This document shows positions 17,601 through 28,396 of a DNA stretch of 35,087 bases, in pieces; the first letter of the stretch is position 1; each line of letters starts with the position of its first letter. The translations under genes were made by a program, and so were the position numbers. The stretch lies in contig NZ_JAOPWB010000180.1 in assembly GCF_025965855.1 (NCBI RefSeq), forward strand, positions 1 through 35,087, written 5' to 3'. The stretch comes from Mycobacterium sp. (lineage in GTDB: Bacteria > Actinomycetota > Actinomycetes > Mycobacteriales > Mycobacteriaceae). The notes beneath the pieces are model-generated. The model was not told the DNA's origin. It made no database searches and saw nothing but the letters and a program-made list of their open reading frames with translations.

Positions 17601-17787
17601 GTCCGCCGTGCGCGCCGCCGACGTCTTCGTCGGTGGCCGCCCACAGGATGGGCGGGTGCGTCCACTTCTCTGGCATCTTGTAGGTCGCGGCGTGGGGTCC
17701 CTTGTGCGACCAGATCATCAGTGACAGCGCGCCGACCAGCCCCAGCGGGATTCCGATGAAGTACAGGTGAATCTCTGCAACGCTCAC
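17551..17787 (-). CDS. ctaJ: Small membrane protein, CtaJ-like cytochrome c oxidase accessory subunit
   Basis: The 78-residue protein is easy to miss because its frame is open upstream into the HNH gene region. One transmembrane helix (about 8-26, [11 protein letters not shown]...LSLMIW) is followed by [20 protein letters not shown] and a Gly/His-rich tail (GGAHGGHG). From memory, the supernumerary subunit CtaJ of the M. smegmatis cytochrome bcc-aa3 supercomplex is encoded near pepN in that species, and this gene has that position and type. The GTG at 17787 lies 7 bases after a TACGGT hexamer, a leaderless arrangement. The membrane-protein call is firm; the CtaJ identity is moderate. Confidence 0.7.
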   Translation of the reverse strand: MSVAEIHLYFIGIPLGLVGALSLMIWSHKGPHAATYKMPEKWTHPPILWAATDEDVGGAHGGHGASEFSVGGGASGTW

Positions 17788-17794
17788 GACGCAA

Positions 17795-17800
17795 ACCGTA
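17795..17800 (-). promoter_or_regulatory. Leaderless promoter of the ctaJ-like gene
   Basis: The minus strand reads TACGGT, then 7 bases, then the GTG at 17787. No ribosome binding site is present. Confidence 0.45.
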
Positions 17801-17842
17801 TCCCACCGGGTGATGCACCCGCACACTTGGACACGGGATTGT

Positions 17843-18490
<648 letters not shown>

Positions 18491-18633
18491 AAATCCTCCG
18501 CGGATAGTCCACCATGATTCGCCGCCAAACGCACCCTCATTGCAGGTGCGCGCCGTGTCGAACCGATGAATACCAAGGGACGGCCTAGGCCCGTCCCGCG
18601 TTGCTGTCCAGGCGATGCACCACAATGGAGGCG

Positions 18634-19023
18634 ATGAGTCAGGTGAGCTTTTACGACGCTGTCGGCGGTGCCGAGACCTTCAATGCGATCGTGTCGCGCT
18701 TTTATGCGCAGGTCCCGGAGGACGAGATTCTCAGTCAGGTTTATCCCGCGGACGACCTGGCGGGCGCCGAAGAGCGGTTGCGGATGTTCCTCGAGCAGTA
18801 CTGGGGCGGGCCGCGAACCTACTCCGACCGGCGCGGGCATCCGCGGCTGCGGATGCGCCACGCCCCATTCCGGATCACACCGATCGAGCGCGATGCCTGG
18901 TTGCGTTGCATGCACACCGCTGTCGCCTCCATCGACTCGCAGACTCTCGACGACGAGCACCGCCGCGAGTTGCTTGAATACCTGGAAATGGCCGCGCACT
19001 CTCTGGTCAATTCATCGTTCTGA
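18634..19023 (+). CDS. glbO: Truncated hemoglobin O (group II)
   Basis: The 129-residue haem protein binds O2 tightly and is linked to respiration and peroxidase-type chemistry at the membrane in mycobacteria. The proximal His is H76 (RMRHAPF). Distal-pocket Y37 (QVYPADD) and W89 (RDAWLRC) correspond to Tyr-CD1 and Trp-G8 of M. tuberculosis trHbO. The conserved YWGGPRTYS segment marks group II. The start is chosen at ATG 18634. ATG 18625 and GTG 18643 are alternatives; the GGAGG at 18627-18631 is best spaced for 18643. aglA follows after 24 bases, in the same order as M. tuberculosis glbO-aglA. Confidence 0.96.
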   Translation: MSQVSFYDAVGGAETFNAIVSRFYAQVPEDEILSQVYPADDLAGAEERLRMFLEQYWGGPRTYSDRRGHPRLRMRHAPFRITPIERDAWLRCMHTAVASIDSQTLDDEHRRELLEYLEMAAHSLVNSSF

Positions 19024-19047
19024 GGCCCAGTAACTGAACGGAGCAGC

Positions 19048-20616
19048 ATGAGCCCCGACCCGTGGTGGTTAAGCGCGGTCTTTTATCAGGTGTATCCGCG
19101 GTCGTTCGCCGACACCGACGGCGACGGCGTCGGCGATCTGGACGGGTTGACGGCCCGCTTGGATTACCTGACGGAGCTGGGTATCGACGCGATTTGGCTC
19201 AACCCGGTCACCGTTTCCCCGATGGCCGACCATGGCTATGACGTCGCCGATCCGCGCGACATCGACCCGCTGTTCGGCGGGATGGCCGCGATCGAGCGGC
19301 TGATCCCGGCGGCCCACGAGCGGGGCATCAAGATCACCATGGACGTGGTGCCCAACCACAGCAGTTCGGCGCACCCATGGTTTCAGGCCGCGCTGGCCGC
19401 CGGCCCGGGCGCCGACACGCGGGAACGCTACTTCTTTCGCGACGGCCGCGGCCCCGACGGGGCGCTGCCGCCGAACAACTGGACATCGGTGTTCGGGGGG
19501 TCGGCCTGGACCCGGGTGGTCGAACCGGACGGCAATCCCGGCCAGTGGTATCTGCACCTCTTCGATGCCGAGCAGCCCGATTTGAACTGGGAGCACCCGG
19601 ACGTCTTCGACGACTTCGAAAAGACGCTGCGCTTCTGGCTGGAACGCGGCGTGGACGGCTTCCGCATCGACGTGGCGCACGGGATGGCCAAGCCGGCCGA
19701 CCTGCCCGACGCGAAGGACGACGTCAAGGTGTTGAGTCACAGCGACGACGACCCGCGTTTCAACCACCCGAGCGTGCACGAGATCCACCGCGGCATCCGA
19801 AAGATCGTCGACGACTATTCCGGGGCGGTGACCATCGGCGAGGTGTGGGTGACGGACAACCTCCTCTGGGCACAATATCTGCGGCCCGACGAACTGCATC
19901 TCGGCTTCAATTTCCGGCTGACGAAGATCGACTTCGACGCCGGCGAAATCCACCACGCGATCCAGAATTCGCTGGAGGCCATCGCGATCGAAAACGCCAC
20001 CCCGACCTGGACGCTCTCCAACCACGACGTGGGCCGGGAGGTCACCCGGTACGGCGGCGGCGAGGTCGGGCTGCGCCGGGCGCGGGCGATGGCGATGGTG
20101 ATGCTCGCCCTGCCGGGCGCGGTGTTCATCTACAACGGCGAGGAGCTGGGCCTGCCCGACGTCCTGGACCTGCCCGACGAGGCGCTCCAGGACCCGACAT
20201 GGGAACGATCCGGGCATACCGAACGCGGCCGCGACAAGTGCCGGGTCCCGATTCCGTGGTCGGGTGACGCCCCCCCGTTCGGCTTCTCCACGTCAGCCGA
20301 CACCTGGTTACCGATGCCGGCGGACTGGGCGGAGCTGACCGTCGAAAAGCAGCGCGACGATCCCGAATCGACGCTGTCCTTCTACCGGCGGGCTCTCCAA
20401 TTACGCAGGGAAAGAGGCGAATTCGATGGCGGCGAGCTCGAATGGCTGGCCGCCGACCGCGAGTTCCTGATCTTCGAGCGCAATGGTGGCGCACTGGTGT
20501 GTGCGCTGAACGCCGGCCGTCTGCCGATGGCTTTGCCGCCCGGCGACGTGATCTTGGCCAGCGCGCCGTTGGTCGACGGCAAGCTTCCACCGGACGCGGC
20601 GGCCTGGCTGGTCTGA
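19048..20616 (+). CDS. aglA: Alpha-glucosidase, GH13 family
   Basis: The 522-residue enzyme should hydrolyse alpha-1,4 or alpha-1,6 glucosidic bonds of short oligosaccharides. The TIM-barrel motifs are clear: DVVPNHSS (region I), nucleophile D208 in GFRIDVAHG (II), acid/base E265 in TIGEVW (III) and D327 in SNHD (IV). No signal peptide is seen, so it acts in the cytoplasm. GGAGCAG precedes the ATG. Specificity among oligo-1,6-glucosidase, maltase and trehalose-type enzymes cannot be settled here. It is co-directional with glbO and ends 13 bases from the convergent gene's stop. Confidence 0.93.
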   Translation: MSPDPWWLSAVFYQVYPRSFADTDGDGVGDLDGLTARLDYLTELGIDAIWLNPVTVSPMADHGYDVADPRDIDPLFGGMAAIERLIPAAHERGIKITMDVVPNHSSSAHPWFQAALAAGPGADTRERYFFRDGRGPDGALPPNNWTSVFGGSAWTRVVEPDGNPGQWYLHLFDAEQPDLNWEHPDVFDDFEKTLRFWLERGVDGFRIDVAHGMAKPADLPDAKDDVKVLSHSDDDPRFNHPSVHEIHRGIRKIVDDYSGAVTIGEVWVTDNLLWAQYLRPDELHLGFNFRLTKIDFDAGEIHHAIQNSLEAIAIENATPTWTLSNHDVGREVTRYGGGEVGLRRARAMAMVMLALPGAVFIYNGEELGLPDVLDLPDEALQDPTWERSGHTERGRDKCRVPIPWSGDAPPFGFSTSADTWLPMPADWAELTVEKQRDDPESTLSFYRRALQLRRERGEFDGGELEWLAADREFLIFERNGGALVCALNAGRLPMALPPGDVILASAPLVDGKLPPDAAAWLV

Positions 20617-20629
20617 GCGCCTCAAGCAG

Positions 20630-21304
20630 TCAACGCAGCACCAGCGCCGCGTGTGCACGGCGCCGGTAGACCGAGCCGAACTTGGCGTCGACGCGCAGCC
20701 AGGACGGCACTACCCGGACCCGGACCATCTCGTCGGCGCCGATGGCATCGGGCGACTGAGGCAGGAAACCCATTGCGGTCAAAGCGAACACGCAGCGCAT
20801 GGGGAGCCCCACACTGACGTCGGCCGAGCTGACCCGAATGACCTCCTGGTCGAGCAGCGACACCGGCGGACCATGGGAACTGCCGTGCTCCTTGGCGAGT
20901 CGCGCGCCGCGTTGCGCCAGGTCCAGCATCACCCGGGCGGGCACGTCTTCGAGGTGGGTGAAGCCGGATTCGGGGGGTAAGGCCCCCCGCCACGCGGAGT
21001 CCATCGCGAAGCCGGGATCGACGTAGCCCGAGGCGTCCATCGCCGACAGGCCGCGCGCCAGCGCGTCCGCCGCGACGGACAGATCGTCGGGTCGCACCCT
21101 GCCGACGACCACCCGGCTGGCCAGCACGTCGAAACCCGTTGCCACCCAAGCCGTCAGCAGCCCGGCAGATCGACCCCGCAGCCGGATGACCGCGGCGTCG
21201 TCGAGGCGCATCGCGTGATCGACGAACGTGGCCAGATCCCCGCGGTGGGCGCCGTCACTGAGCCAGAGCCCGCGCTCGGCTGTCCCGCTTATTCCCTGAG
21301 CCAC
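20630..21304 (-). CDS. Conserved mycobacterial hypothetical protein (Rv2474c type)
   Basis: The 224-residue protein has no motif or domain that I can name. It lacks a signal peptide and membrane segments. It looks like an alpha/beta protein with two parts: an N-terminal RGLWLSDGAHRGDLATFVDHAMRL-like region and a C-terminal part with MRCVFALTAMGFLP. The GTG at 21304 overlaps the thioesterase gene by 16 bases. The gene order after gdh and the thioesterase is the same in M. tuberculosis (Rv2476c-Rv2475c-Rv2474c). The conserved linkage suggests a shared role, but none is known to me. Confidence 0.8.
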   Translation of the reverse strand: MAQGISGTAERGLWLSDGAHRGDLATFVDHAMRLDDAAVIRLRGRSAGLLTAWVATGFDVLASRVVVGRVRPDDLSVAADALARGLSAMDASGYVDPGFAMDSAWRGALPPESGFTHLEDVPARVMLDLAQRGARLAKEHGSSHGPPVSLLDQEVIRVSSADVSVGLPMRCVFALTAMGFLPQSPDAIGADEMVRVRVVPSWLRVDAKFGSVYRRRAHAALVLR

Positions 21305-21705
21305 AGTTGCAAATACTCCCGATGGTGGGGTGAGAGTCGCGCCAGCCGCTGCTCCTCGATGTGGACGGCGGCCAGCTGCGTCTCGGCGATGACGGCCGGC
21401 TTCGAAGCGGGATCGGCGTTGACCGAGCGCACCTCATAGCCAAGCGTGAAGTCGACCGTCCGCTGCCGTTTGGTCCACATGGTCACCTGCAGAGGCGAAT
21501 CGGCCAGGCGCAGCTGACTCTTGTAGGTGACGCGCACGTCGGCGATCAGCAACCCGATGGTCGTAACGTCGGCGGCGAATGGTTCCTTGAGGAACTGCAC
21601 CCGCGCCTCTTCGAGGATGGTGACCATGGTGGCGTGGTTGACGTGCTGGTACACGTCGATGTCCGACCAGCGCACGGGCACCGGGGCGACGAAGCCAACG
21701 CTCAA
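21289..21705 (-). CDS. Acyl-CoA thioesterase, 4-hydroxybenzoyl-CoA thioesterase-like hot-dog fold
   Basis: The 138-residue single-domain hot-dog protein should hydrolyse an acyl-CoA in the cytoplasm. The active-site stretch [16 protein letters not shown] has the Asp-x-x-x-x-His-x-Asn pattern of the 4HBT/YbgC group. The frame is open upstream to 21915 inside gdh, but homology begins at [16 protein letters not shown] at 21705 overlaps the gdh stop in TTGA and gives the length of M. tuberculosis Rv2475c. It would therefore be translated by coupling to gdh. The substrate is unknown. Confidence 0.88.
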   Translation of the reverse strand: MSVGFVAPVPVRWSDIDVYQHVNHATMVTILEEARVQFLKEPFAADVTTIGLLIADVRVTYKSQLRLADSPLQVTMWTKRQRTVDFTLGYEVRSVNADPASKPAVIAETQLAAVHIEEQRLARLSPHHREYLQLWLRE

Positions 21706-24700
21706 CTCGACGATCCTCTTCCGCTGGTGCGGGTCATGCGCCGGATCTGCCGCGCGGCCACCGACAGCGTCGCGAGGTCCTTTGCCCCGCTTTCCTGGAT
21801 CTCGCTCAGCGTGCGACGGGCCCGCTCCACCCGTGATGCGCTGAGGTGTTCCCACTCGCCGATTTTCTCTTCGCCGCTTTCGTCGGGCTCGCCGACGGCC
21901 AACACGTCGAAGCACAGCGATCGAAGCGACGCATAGATATCGTCACGAATCGCCAAGCGCGCCAACGACTGCCAGCGGTCGTGCCTGGGCAGCTCCGAAA
22001 CCGCCGTCAGCAGGCTGTCGGTGCCCAGCCGGTCCATCAGCGCGAAATAGGTGTCCGCGACTTCGGCGGGGTCCATTTCGGTGATGTCGGCGACGTCGAT
22101 GATGTCGAGCAGGCTGTAACGGTACAGGCCGGCGGCCACCATGTAGGCCAAGTCCTCCGGAGCGCCCTGCGCCGCGAATTCCGCGGCTTCCTTTTCCACG
22201 ATGGCCTTGTCGTCGCCGCGCAGCCACTCCGACATCCGGGGCGTCATCTCCTTGACCTTCGCGGCGAACCGGTTGATCTCGGCGCCGACGGCCAGCGGCT
22301 GCGGACGGTAGTTGAGCAGCCAGCGTCCGGCGCGGTCGATCAGCCGTCGGGTGTCCAACGTCAGCCGGTCCGACAGCGCGACGGGCACGCCCGCCGCGCG
22401 GATCTGTCGCCAGATCTCACTCACCCCGAAGATGGCGTCGGTGGCGACGTAGGTGCGCACCGCGTCGATCGGCCCGACACCGACGTCTTCGGTGATCCGG
22501 AACGCGTAGCTGATGCCCGCGGCGTCCACCAGGTCGTTGACCAGCATGGTGGTGACGATCTCCCGGCGCAGTTGGTGGGTGCGGATCTCCGGAGTGAACC
22601 GCTCGCGCAGCGGCGCCGGGAAGTACTGCGGCAGCCTGGACGCGAAGACGTCCTGCTCGGGCAGTTCGGTGGTCAGCATCTCCTCTTTGAGGGACAGCTT
22701 GACGTGGGCCATCAGGGTGCATAGCTCCGGAGAGGTGAGCCCGATGCCGACGTCGATCCGCCGGTGAATCTCCTTCTCCGACGGGAGCGCCTCCAGCTCG
22801 CGGTTGATGCCGCGTTCTTCGAGGTACTTGATTTGCATCGCGTGCACGGGCAGCAGGCTGGCCGCGTTGGCGCGGCTGGTGCCGATCAAGTCGTTCTGGT
22901 CCTCGTTGTCGAGGAGCACCAGTCGCGCGACCTCGTCGGTCATCGACTCCAGCAGCTCCTTGCGCTCGCCGGCCTTGACCTTGCCCGCGGTGACCAGCGA
23001 GTCGATCAGGATCTTGATGTTGACCTCGTGGTCGGAACAGTCCACGCCGGCGGAGTTGTCCATCGCGTCGGTATTGATCCGCCCGCCCGCCAGATCGAAC
23101 TCGACGCGGCCCCGCGCGGTCACGCCCAGATTGCCTCCCTCACCAATCACCTTGGCGCGCACCTGGTTCGCGTTCACGCGTACCGGATCGTTGGCGCGAT
23201 CGCCGACGTCGGCGTCGGACTCGGATTCGGCCTTGATGTAGGTGCCGATGCCGCCGTTGAACAACAGGTCGACGGGCGCCTGCAGGATCGCCTTGATCAG
23301 GTTGGGCGGGGACATTTCGGTGACCACTTCTTCCAGGCCTTCTTCCAAGCCGCCGATGCCGAGCGCCTCGCGGACCTGCGGGCTGATCGGGATGGTCTTC
23401 TGGTCGCGGTCGTACACCCCACCGCCCTCGCTGATCAACGACTTGTCGTAGTCGTCCCAGCTGGACCGCGGCAGGTCGAACATCCGCCGCCGTTCCCGCC
23501 ACGACGCCGCCGCATCGGGGTCCGGGTCCAGGAAGATGTGCCGGTGATCGAAGGCGGCGAGCAGCCTGATGTGCTCGCTCAGCAGCATGCCGTTACCGAA
23601 TACATCCCCGCTCATGTCACCGACGCCGACGACGGTGAAGTCCTCGGTCTGGGTGTCGACCCCCATCTCCCGGAAATGGCGTTTGACCGCCTCCCAGGCA
23701 CCCTTGGCGGTGATGCCCATGGCCTTGTGGTCATAGCCCACCGACCCGCCGGATGCGAACGCGTCACCCAGCCAGAACCCGTAGGACTTCGCGACGTCGT
23801 TGGCGATGTCGGAGAACGTGGCGGTGCCTTTGTCCGCGGCCACCACCAGGTAGGCGTCGTCGCCGTCCCGCCGTATCACCTCGGGCGGCGGGCTGACCTT
23901 TTTCGTTGCGTGGTCGACGTTGTCGGTGACGTCGAGCAGGCCGGAGATGAACAGCTGATAACAGGCGACGCCCTCGGCGCGGCTGGCGTCGCGGTCGGCG
24001 GCGGCGTCACCGGAAGGCAGCGGCGGCCGCTTGACGACGAATCCGCCCTTGGCCCCGACCGGCACGATGACGGCGTTCTTCACCGCCTGCGCCTTGACCA
24101 AGCCCAGGATCTCGGTGCGGAAGTCGTCGCGGCGATCGGACCAGCGCAGGCCCCCGCGCGCCACCGGGCCGAACCGCAGGTGCACGCCCTCCACACGGGG
24201 CGAGTACACGAAGATCTCGTACTTGGGGCGCGGCAGCGGAAGCTCGTCGACAAGCTGCGCATCAAGTTTCAGTGCGAGCACGTTCCTGGCGCGAGCGGAA
24301 CCCTCGCGAGTCACGAAGTAGTTGGTCCGCAACGTGGCCTGCACCAGCGACGCGAACGCGCGCAGGATGCGGTCGGTGTCCAGGCCCACGACCGCGTCGA
24401 TGTCCGCGGCCACGGCGGCGGCGGCCGCTTGCGCATCGCGACTGGTCGGCGACCCCGAAGCCCTCGGATCGAAGAGCGCTTCGAACAGGGTGACCAGCGA
24501 CCGCACGGTGGAGGGATGCTCGCTGAGCACCGATTCGATGTGGGACTGGCTGTACGGAAAGCCCGCCTGCCGCAGGTACTTCGCGTAGGCGCGCAACAGC
24601 ACGACCTGCTGCCAGGTCAGCCGCGCGCGCATCACCAGTTCGTTGAACCGGTCGATCTCCACGCGTCCCTGCCAGATGGCGCTGACCGCGTCGGCGAATC

Positions 24701-26564
24701 GCTCTGCGGTGGAGTCCCGTTCGGCCTCCGTCGTCGCCAGCGGGATCGTCGGATGCGGCTGGATCTTGAACTGGTAGATCCACACCGCCAGCCCGTCCTC
24801 CCGGGTGACGGTGAACGGCCGCTCCTCGAGCACGACCACGCCCATGCTCTGCAGCATCGGCAGCAGCTGGCTCAACGAGGCGGTGTGACCACCCACAAAC
24901 CAGGTCAGCTGGGCGGCCCCGTCCTCCCCGCGCTCGGAGAACACCAGCTTGACCGAATCATCGGACAGCTCTTTGATGATGGCGATATGCTCGATGGCGT
25001 CCTCGGGTGTGACGGCCTGTTTGTAGACCTCGGGGAAGGCGGTGGCGTAATGCTCGGCATCGGCGTGCTCGACCGAGCCCATCACCGCGGCGGCGATCAG
25101 GCGGTCCCCCCAGGTTCGCGCGGCCTCGCTCAGCAGCACCTGGATCCGGATCCGGTTGGCTTCCGAGACGTCGACGGGCGCGGTATTTTCGGGCAGCCGG
25201 ACCATGAAATGCATTAGCGCCCAGGGCGATTCGCTGACGCGTGCGGTGAATTCCAGTCGTGTCCCGCCGAATTCGCGGACCAGGATGTCCTCGATCTGCA
25301 GGCGCACCGCTGTGGTGTAGCGATCGCGGGGCACATAGACCAGGCACGAGACGAAGTACTGGAGGCGGTCGGCGCGCAGGAACAACAAGGCGCGCCGCTG
25401 GGATCCCAGGTCCACCACCGCTTTGGCCATCGCCAGGAGTCGTTCGGCGCTGAGCGTGAACAGCTCCGAGCGTGGGACGGTCTGGATGACGTCGAGCAGC
25501 AACTGGCCGGGGTGGATGGGGTCGCCGTCGGCCATCGCGAGCGCGTCGCGGACCCGGCTCGAGATCATCGGGATTTCCAGGACGTCCGCATTCATGGCGG
25601 CAACCGTGAAGAGTCCGACAAAGCGGTGCTCAACGACGCCGCTGCCGCCCTGGGCGTAGCGGCCGTACTCGCGAACCGCGATCGCGTACGGGTAAGCGCC
25701 GTAGCGCAGGTAGCTGCCGACGACGGACTGGGCCAAGACCAGCAAATGGTCGTCGTCGGTCAACCGCGGGCGCGAACCGGTGCGCGTGCGCAGGACACCG
25801 AGGCCGATCGAGCCGTCGCCGGAAACCACGTTGTCGTGTACCCGGCAACGTTGATAACCCAGCAGCAGGAGGTTTCCGTCGCCCAGCCAGCGCAGCAGCT
25901 CCGCGACACCCTCGCGGTCCGGCGCCGAAAATTGTCCGCCGGAGTTGGTTCGGACGGCCTCGGCCATATCGCCCAGGGTGGTGATCATGGCCGCCGCGTC
26001 GGTCGCGACTTGCTCGACGTCGCTCAGGACCTTGGGCAGCAACCGTTCGACCTCGGCGAGCCCCTTGCTGTCGACGGACGGCGACAGCGGGACGTATATC
26101 CAGGCCTCGCCGTCGTACTGCGAAGTGCCCGGCGCTTTCGGCTCGATGCTGAGCAGGGCCCCCGTTGCGCTGCGGTGCACGTCGAACACCGGGGTCATGA
26201 TGCCGGCGTAGGCGACGCCGAGGCGGTGCAACAGCACCGTGACGGAGTCCAGCAGCATGCTGCCGTGATCGGTGACGACCTGCAGCGCGGGCCCGAATCC
26301 GTCGGGATCGTCCGCCGCGTGGACACAGACGCAGCTTTTGCGTTCGGGGCGGTACTCGCCGAGCCGATAGTGGGCGCGCAGCATGGCGGGGGTGACCAGG
26401 ACCGCGGGGTCGACGGGACCGGGTTCCGCGGCGCCCGGTTCGTCGCCGCGTGGACCGCGATAGCTCTCGATGTAGGCGTTCGCGATCCATTCGGGAATGT
26501 CGTCACTCTTGGTGAACGTGGTCCACGGCTTGAGATCCTGCCTAGCACCGGGATCGATCGTCAT
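21702..26564 (-). CDS. gdh: NAD-specific glutamate dehydrogenase, large (180 kDa) class
   Basis: The protein has about 1620 residues. It oxidises glutamate to 2-oxoglutarate with NAD+. The N-terminal half holds the ACT-like regulatory domains of the L-180 class. The catalytic core has [20 protein letters not shown], then [11 protein letters not shown] with the catalytic lysines, and [18 protein letters not shown] in the nucleotide-binding part. The ATG at 26564 has GGGAG upstream and begins MTIDPG as in M. tuberculosis; a TTG at 26579 is less likely. In mycobacteria this enzyme is inhibited by the FHA protein GarA. Its product is also the substrate class of KorAB, encoded at the left of the window. 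It is followed in coupled order by the thioesterase. Confidence 0.96.
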   Translation of the reverse strand: MTIDPGARQDLKPWTTFTKSDDIPEWIANAYIESYRGPRGDEPGAAEPGPVDPAVLVTPAMLRAHYRLGEYRPERKSCVCVHAADDPDGFGPALQVVTDHGSMLLDSVTVLLHRLGVAYAGIMTPVFDVHRSATGALLSIEPKAPGTSQYDGEAWIYVPLSPSVDSKGLAEVERLLPKVLSDVEQVATDAAAMITTLGDMAEAVRTNSGGQFSAPDREGVAELLRWLGDGNLLLLGYQRCRVHDNVVSGDGSIGLGVLRTRTGSRPRLTDDDHLLVLAQSVVGSYLRYGAYPYAIAVREYGRYAQGGSGVVEHRFVGLFTVAAMNADVLEIPMISSRVRDALAMADGDPIHPGQLLLDVIQTVPRSELFTLSAERLLAMAKAVVDLGSQRRALLFLRADRLQYFVSCLVYVPRDRYTTAVRLQIEDILVREFGGTRLEFTARVSESPWALMHFMVRLPENTAPVDVSEANRIRIQVLLSEAARTWGDRLIAAAVMGSVEHADAEHYATAFPEVYKQAVTPEDAIEHIAIIKELSDDSVKLVFSERGEDGAAQLTWFVGGHTASLSQLLPMLQSMGVVVLEERPFTVTREDGLAVWIYQFKIQPHPTIPLATTEAERDSTAERFADAVSAIWQGRVEIDRFNELVMRARLTWQQVVLLRAYAKYLRQAGFPYSQSHIESVLSEHPSTVRSLVTLFEALFDPRASGSPTSRDAQAAAAAVAADIDAVVGLDTDRILRAFASLVQATLRTNYFVTREGSARARNVLALKLDAQLVDELPLPRPKYEIFVYSPRVEGVHLRFGPVARGGLRWSDRRDDFRTEILGLVKAQAVKNAVIVPVGAKGGFVVKRPPLPSGDAAADRDASRAEGVACYQLFISGLLDVTDNVDHATKKVSPPPEVIRRDGDDAYLVVAADKGTATFSDIANDVAKSYGFWLGDAFASGGSVGYDHKAMGITAKGAWEAVKRHFREMGVDTQTEDFTVVGVGDMSGDVFGNGMLLSEHIRLLAAFDHRHIFLDPDPDAAASWRERRRMFDLPRSSWDDYDKSLISEGGGVYDRDQKTIPISPQVREALGIGGLEEGLEEVVTEMSPPNLIKAILQAPVDLLFNGGIGTYIKAESESDADVGDRANDPVRVNANQVRAKVIGEGGNLGVTARGRVEFDLAGGRINTDAMDNSAGVDCSDHEVNIKILIDSLVTAGKVKAGERKELLESMTDEVARLVLLDNEDQNDLIGTSRANAASLLPVHAMQIKYLEERGINRELEALPSEKEIHRRIDVGIGLTSPELCTLMAHVKLSLKEEMLTTELPEQDVFASRLPQYFPAPLRERFTPEIRTHQLRREIVTTMLVNDLVDAAGISYAFRITEDVGVGPIDAVRTYVATDAIFGVSEIWRQIRAAGVPVALSDRLTLDTRRLIDRAGRWLLNYRPQPLAVGAEINRFAAKVKEMTPRMSEWLRGDDKAIVEKEAAEFAAQGAPEDLAYMVAAGLYRYSLLDIIDVADITEMDPAEVADTYFALMDRLGTDSLLTAVSELPRHDRWQSLARLAIRDDIYASLRSLCFDVLAVGEPDESGEEKIGEWEHLSASRVERARRTLSEIQESGAKDLATLSVAARQIRRMTRTSGRGSSS

Positions 26565-26639
26565 GCCGATTGCTCCCAACTCGCGACGGATGCCACTTTG
26601 CGCCCGATCGCCCCACTTCTCAGCGGTGCAGCCCTGACA

Positions 26640-28316
26640 TTAGTCGCGCGTCAACTTGCGGTGGGTCACTCTGTGCGGCCTGGCGGCTTCCGCGCCGAGC
26701 CGTTCGACCTTGTTCTCCTCATAGGCGCCGAAATTGCCCTCGAACCAGAACCACTTGGCCTCGTTGTCCTCGTCGCCCTCCCACGACAGGATGTGCGTGC
26801 AGGTGCGGTCGAGGAACCAGCGGTCGTGCGAAATCACCACCGCGCAGCCGGGGAATTGCTCGAGGGCGTTCTCCAGCGAACTCAGCGTCTCGATGTCGAG
26901 GTCGTTGGTCGGCTCGTCCAGCAGGATCAGGTTGCCGCCCTGTTTGAGCGTCAGCGCGAGGTTGAGCCTGTTGCGCTCGCCACCGGAGAGCACCCCGGCC
27001 GGCTTCTGCTGGTCGGGGCCCTTGAAACCGAACGCCGACACGTAGGCCCGGGACGGCACCTCGGTCTGTCCGACCTGAATGTGGTCCAGCCCGTCCGAAA
27101 CCACTTCCCACACCGTCTTCTTGGGATCGATGCCGGCGCGGGTCTGGTCGACGTAGCACAGCTTGACGGTCTCCCCGACCTTGACCGTGCCGCTGTCCGG
27201 TTGCTCGAGGCCCACGATGGTTTTGAACAGCGTCGTCTTGCCGACCCCGTTGGGACCGATGACCCCGACGATGCCGTTGCGCGGCAGCGTGAACGACAGG
27301 TCCTTGATCAGGGTGCGCCCGTCGTAGCCCTTGTCGAGGTGGTCGACCTCGACGACGACGTTGCCCAGGCGCGGCCCCACCGGGATCTGGATCTCCTCGA
27401 AATCGAGCTTGCGAGTCTTCTCCGCCTCGGCGGCCATCTCTTCGTAGCGCTGCAGGCGCGCCTTGCTTTTGGCTTGCCGAGCCTTGGCCCCGGACCGCAC
27501 CCAGGCCAGCTCCTCGGTCAGTCGCTTGTGCAGCTTGGCGTCCTTGCGTCCCTGCACCGACAACCGCTCGGCCTTTTTCTCCAGGTAGGTCGAATAGTTG
27601 CCCTCGTAGGGGTAGGCGCGGCCACGGTCGAGCTCGAGGATCCATTCGGCGACGTTGTCCAGGAAGTACCGGTCGTGGGTCACCGCCAGGATCGCCCCGG
27701 GGTAGGCGCCCAGGTGTTGTTCCAGCCACTGCACGCTTTCGGCGTCCAGGTGGTTGGTCGGATCGTCGAGCAGCAGCAGGTCCGGTTTGGACAGCAGCAG
27801 CTTGCACAGCGCTACGCGGCGCCGTTCACCGCCGGACAGGTTCGTGACCGGCTCGTCGGGCGGCGGGCAGCGCAGCGCGTCCATCGCCTGCTCCAGCTGG
27901 GAGTCGAGGTCCCACGCGTCGGCGTGGTCAAGGTCCTCTTGCAGCCGGCCCATCTCCTCCATCAGCTCGTCGGAGTAGTCGGTGGCCATCAGTTCGGCGA
28001 CCTCGTTGAAGCGGTCGAGCTTGACCTTGATCTCGCCCAGGCCCTCTTCCACGTTGCCGCGGACCGTCTTCTCCTCGTTCAGCGGCGGCTCCTGCTGCAG
28101 GATGCCGACGCTGGCATCGGTGGCCAGGAACGCGTCACCGTTGTTGGGCTTGTCCAGGCCGGCCATGATCCGCAAGACGCTCGACTTGCCGGCGCCGTTG
28201 GGGCCGACGACACCGATTTTGGCGCCCGGGAAGAAGCTCAACGTGACGTCGTCCAGGATCACCTTGTCGCCGTGCGCCTTGCGGACCTTTTTCATCGTGT
28301 AGATGAACTCAGCCAT
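26640..28316 (-). CDS. ettA: ABC-F translational throttle protein EttA
   Basis: The 558-residue soluble protein has two ABC domains and no membrane domain. Domain 1 has Walker A GPNGAGKSS and signature LSGGERRRV; domain 2 has GPNGVGKTT and LSGGERNRL. The helical P-site tRNA interaction linker lies between them, including the basic KAERLSVQGRKDAKLHKRL segment. The N-terminus MAEFIYTMKKVRK is typical of EttA. It is thought to bind the ribosomal E site and gate the first elongation step in response to ATP/ADP. From memory, the M. tuberculosis homologue is Rv2477c. It lies 80 bases after ssbB and 75 before gdh. Confidence 0.95.
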   Translation of the reverse strand: MAEFIYTMKKVRKAHGDKVILDDVTLSFFPGAKIGVVGPNGAGKSSVLRIMAGLDKPNNGDAFLATDASVGILQQEPPLNEEKTVRGNVEEGLGEIKVKLDRFNEVAELMATDYSDELMEEMGRLQEDLDHADAWDLDSQLEQAMDALRCPPPDEPVTNLSGGERRRVALCKLLLSKPDLLLLDDPTNHLDAESVQWLEQHLGAYPGAILAVTHDRYFLDNVAEWILELDRGRAYPYEGNYSTYLEKKAERLSVQGRKDAKLHKRLTEELAWVRSGAKARQAKSKARLQRYEEMAAEAEKTRKLDFEEIQIPVGPRLGNVVVEVDHLDKGYDGRTLIKDLSFTLPRNGIVGVIGPNGVGKTTLFKTIVGLEQPDSGTVKVGETVKLCYVDQTRAGIDPKKTVWEVVSDGLDHIQVGQTEVPSRAYVSAFGFKGPDQQKPAGVLSGGERNRLNLALTLKQGGNLILLDEPTNDLDIETLSSLENALEQFPGCAVVISHDRWFLDRTCTHILSWEGDEDNEAKWFWFEGNFGAYEENKVERLGAEAARPHRVTHRKLTRD

Positions 28317-28396
28317 GCCGCGGTTTTGCCTTTCTGGTTTTTGAGAACAATCTCGCGCACCATCCTAGGCACTGCGTGGCGGCCCCGATCCCGCAG

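Noticed and set aside
22764..25217. An 817-codon plus-strand frame opposite gdh
   Set aside because: Antisense shadow of a clearly conserved gene; no domain is recognisable.
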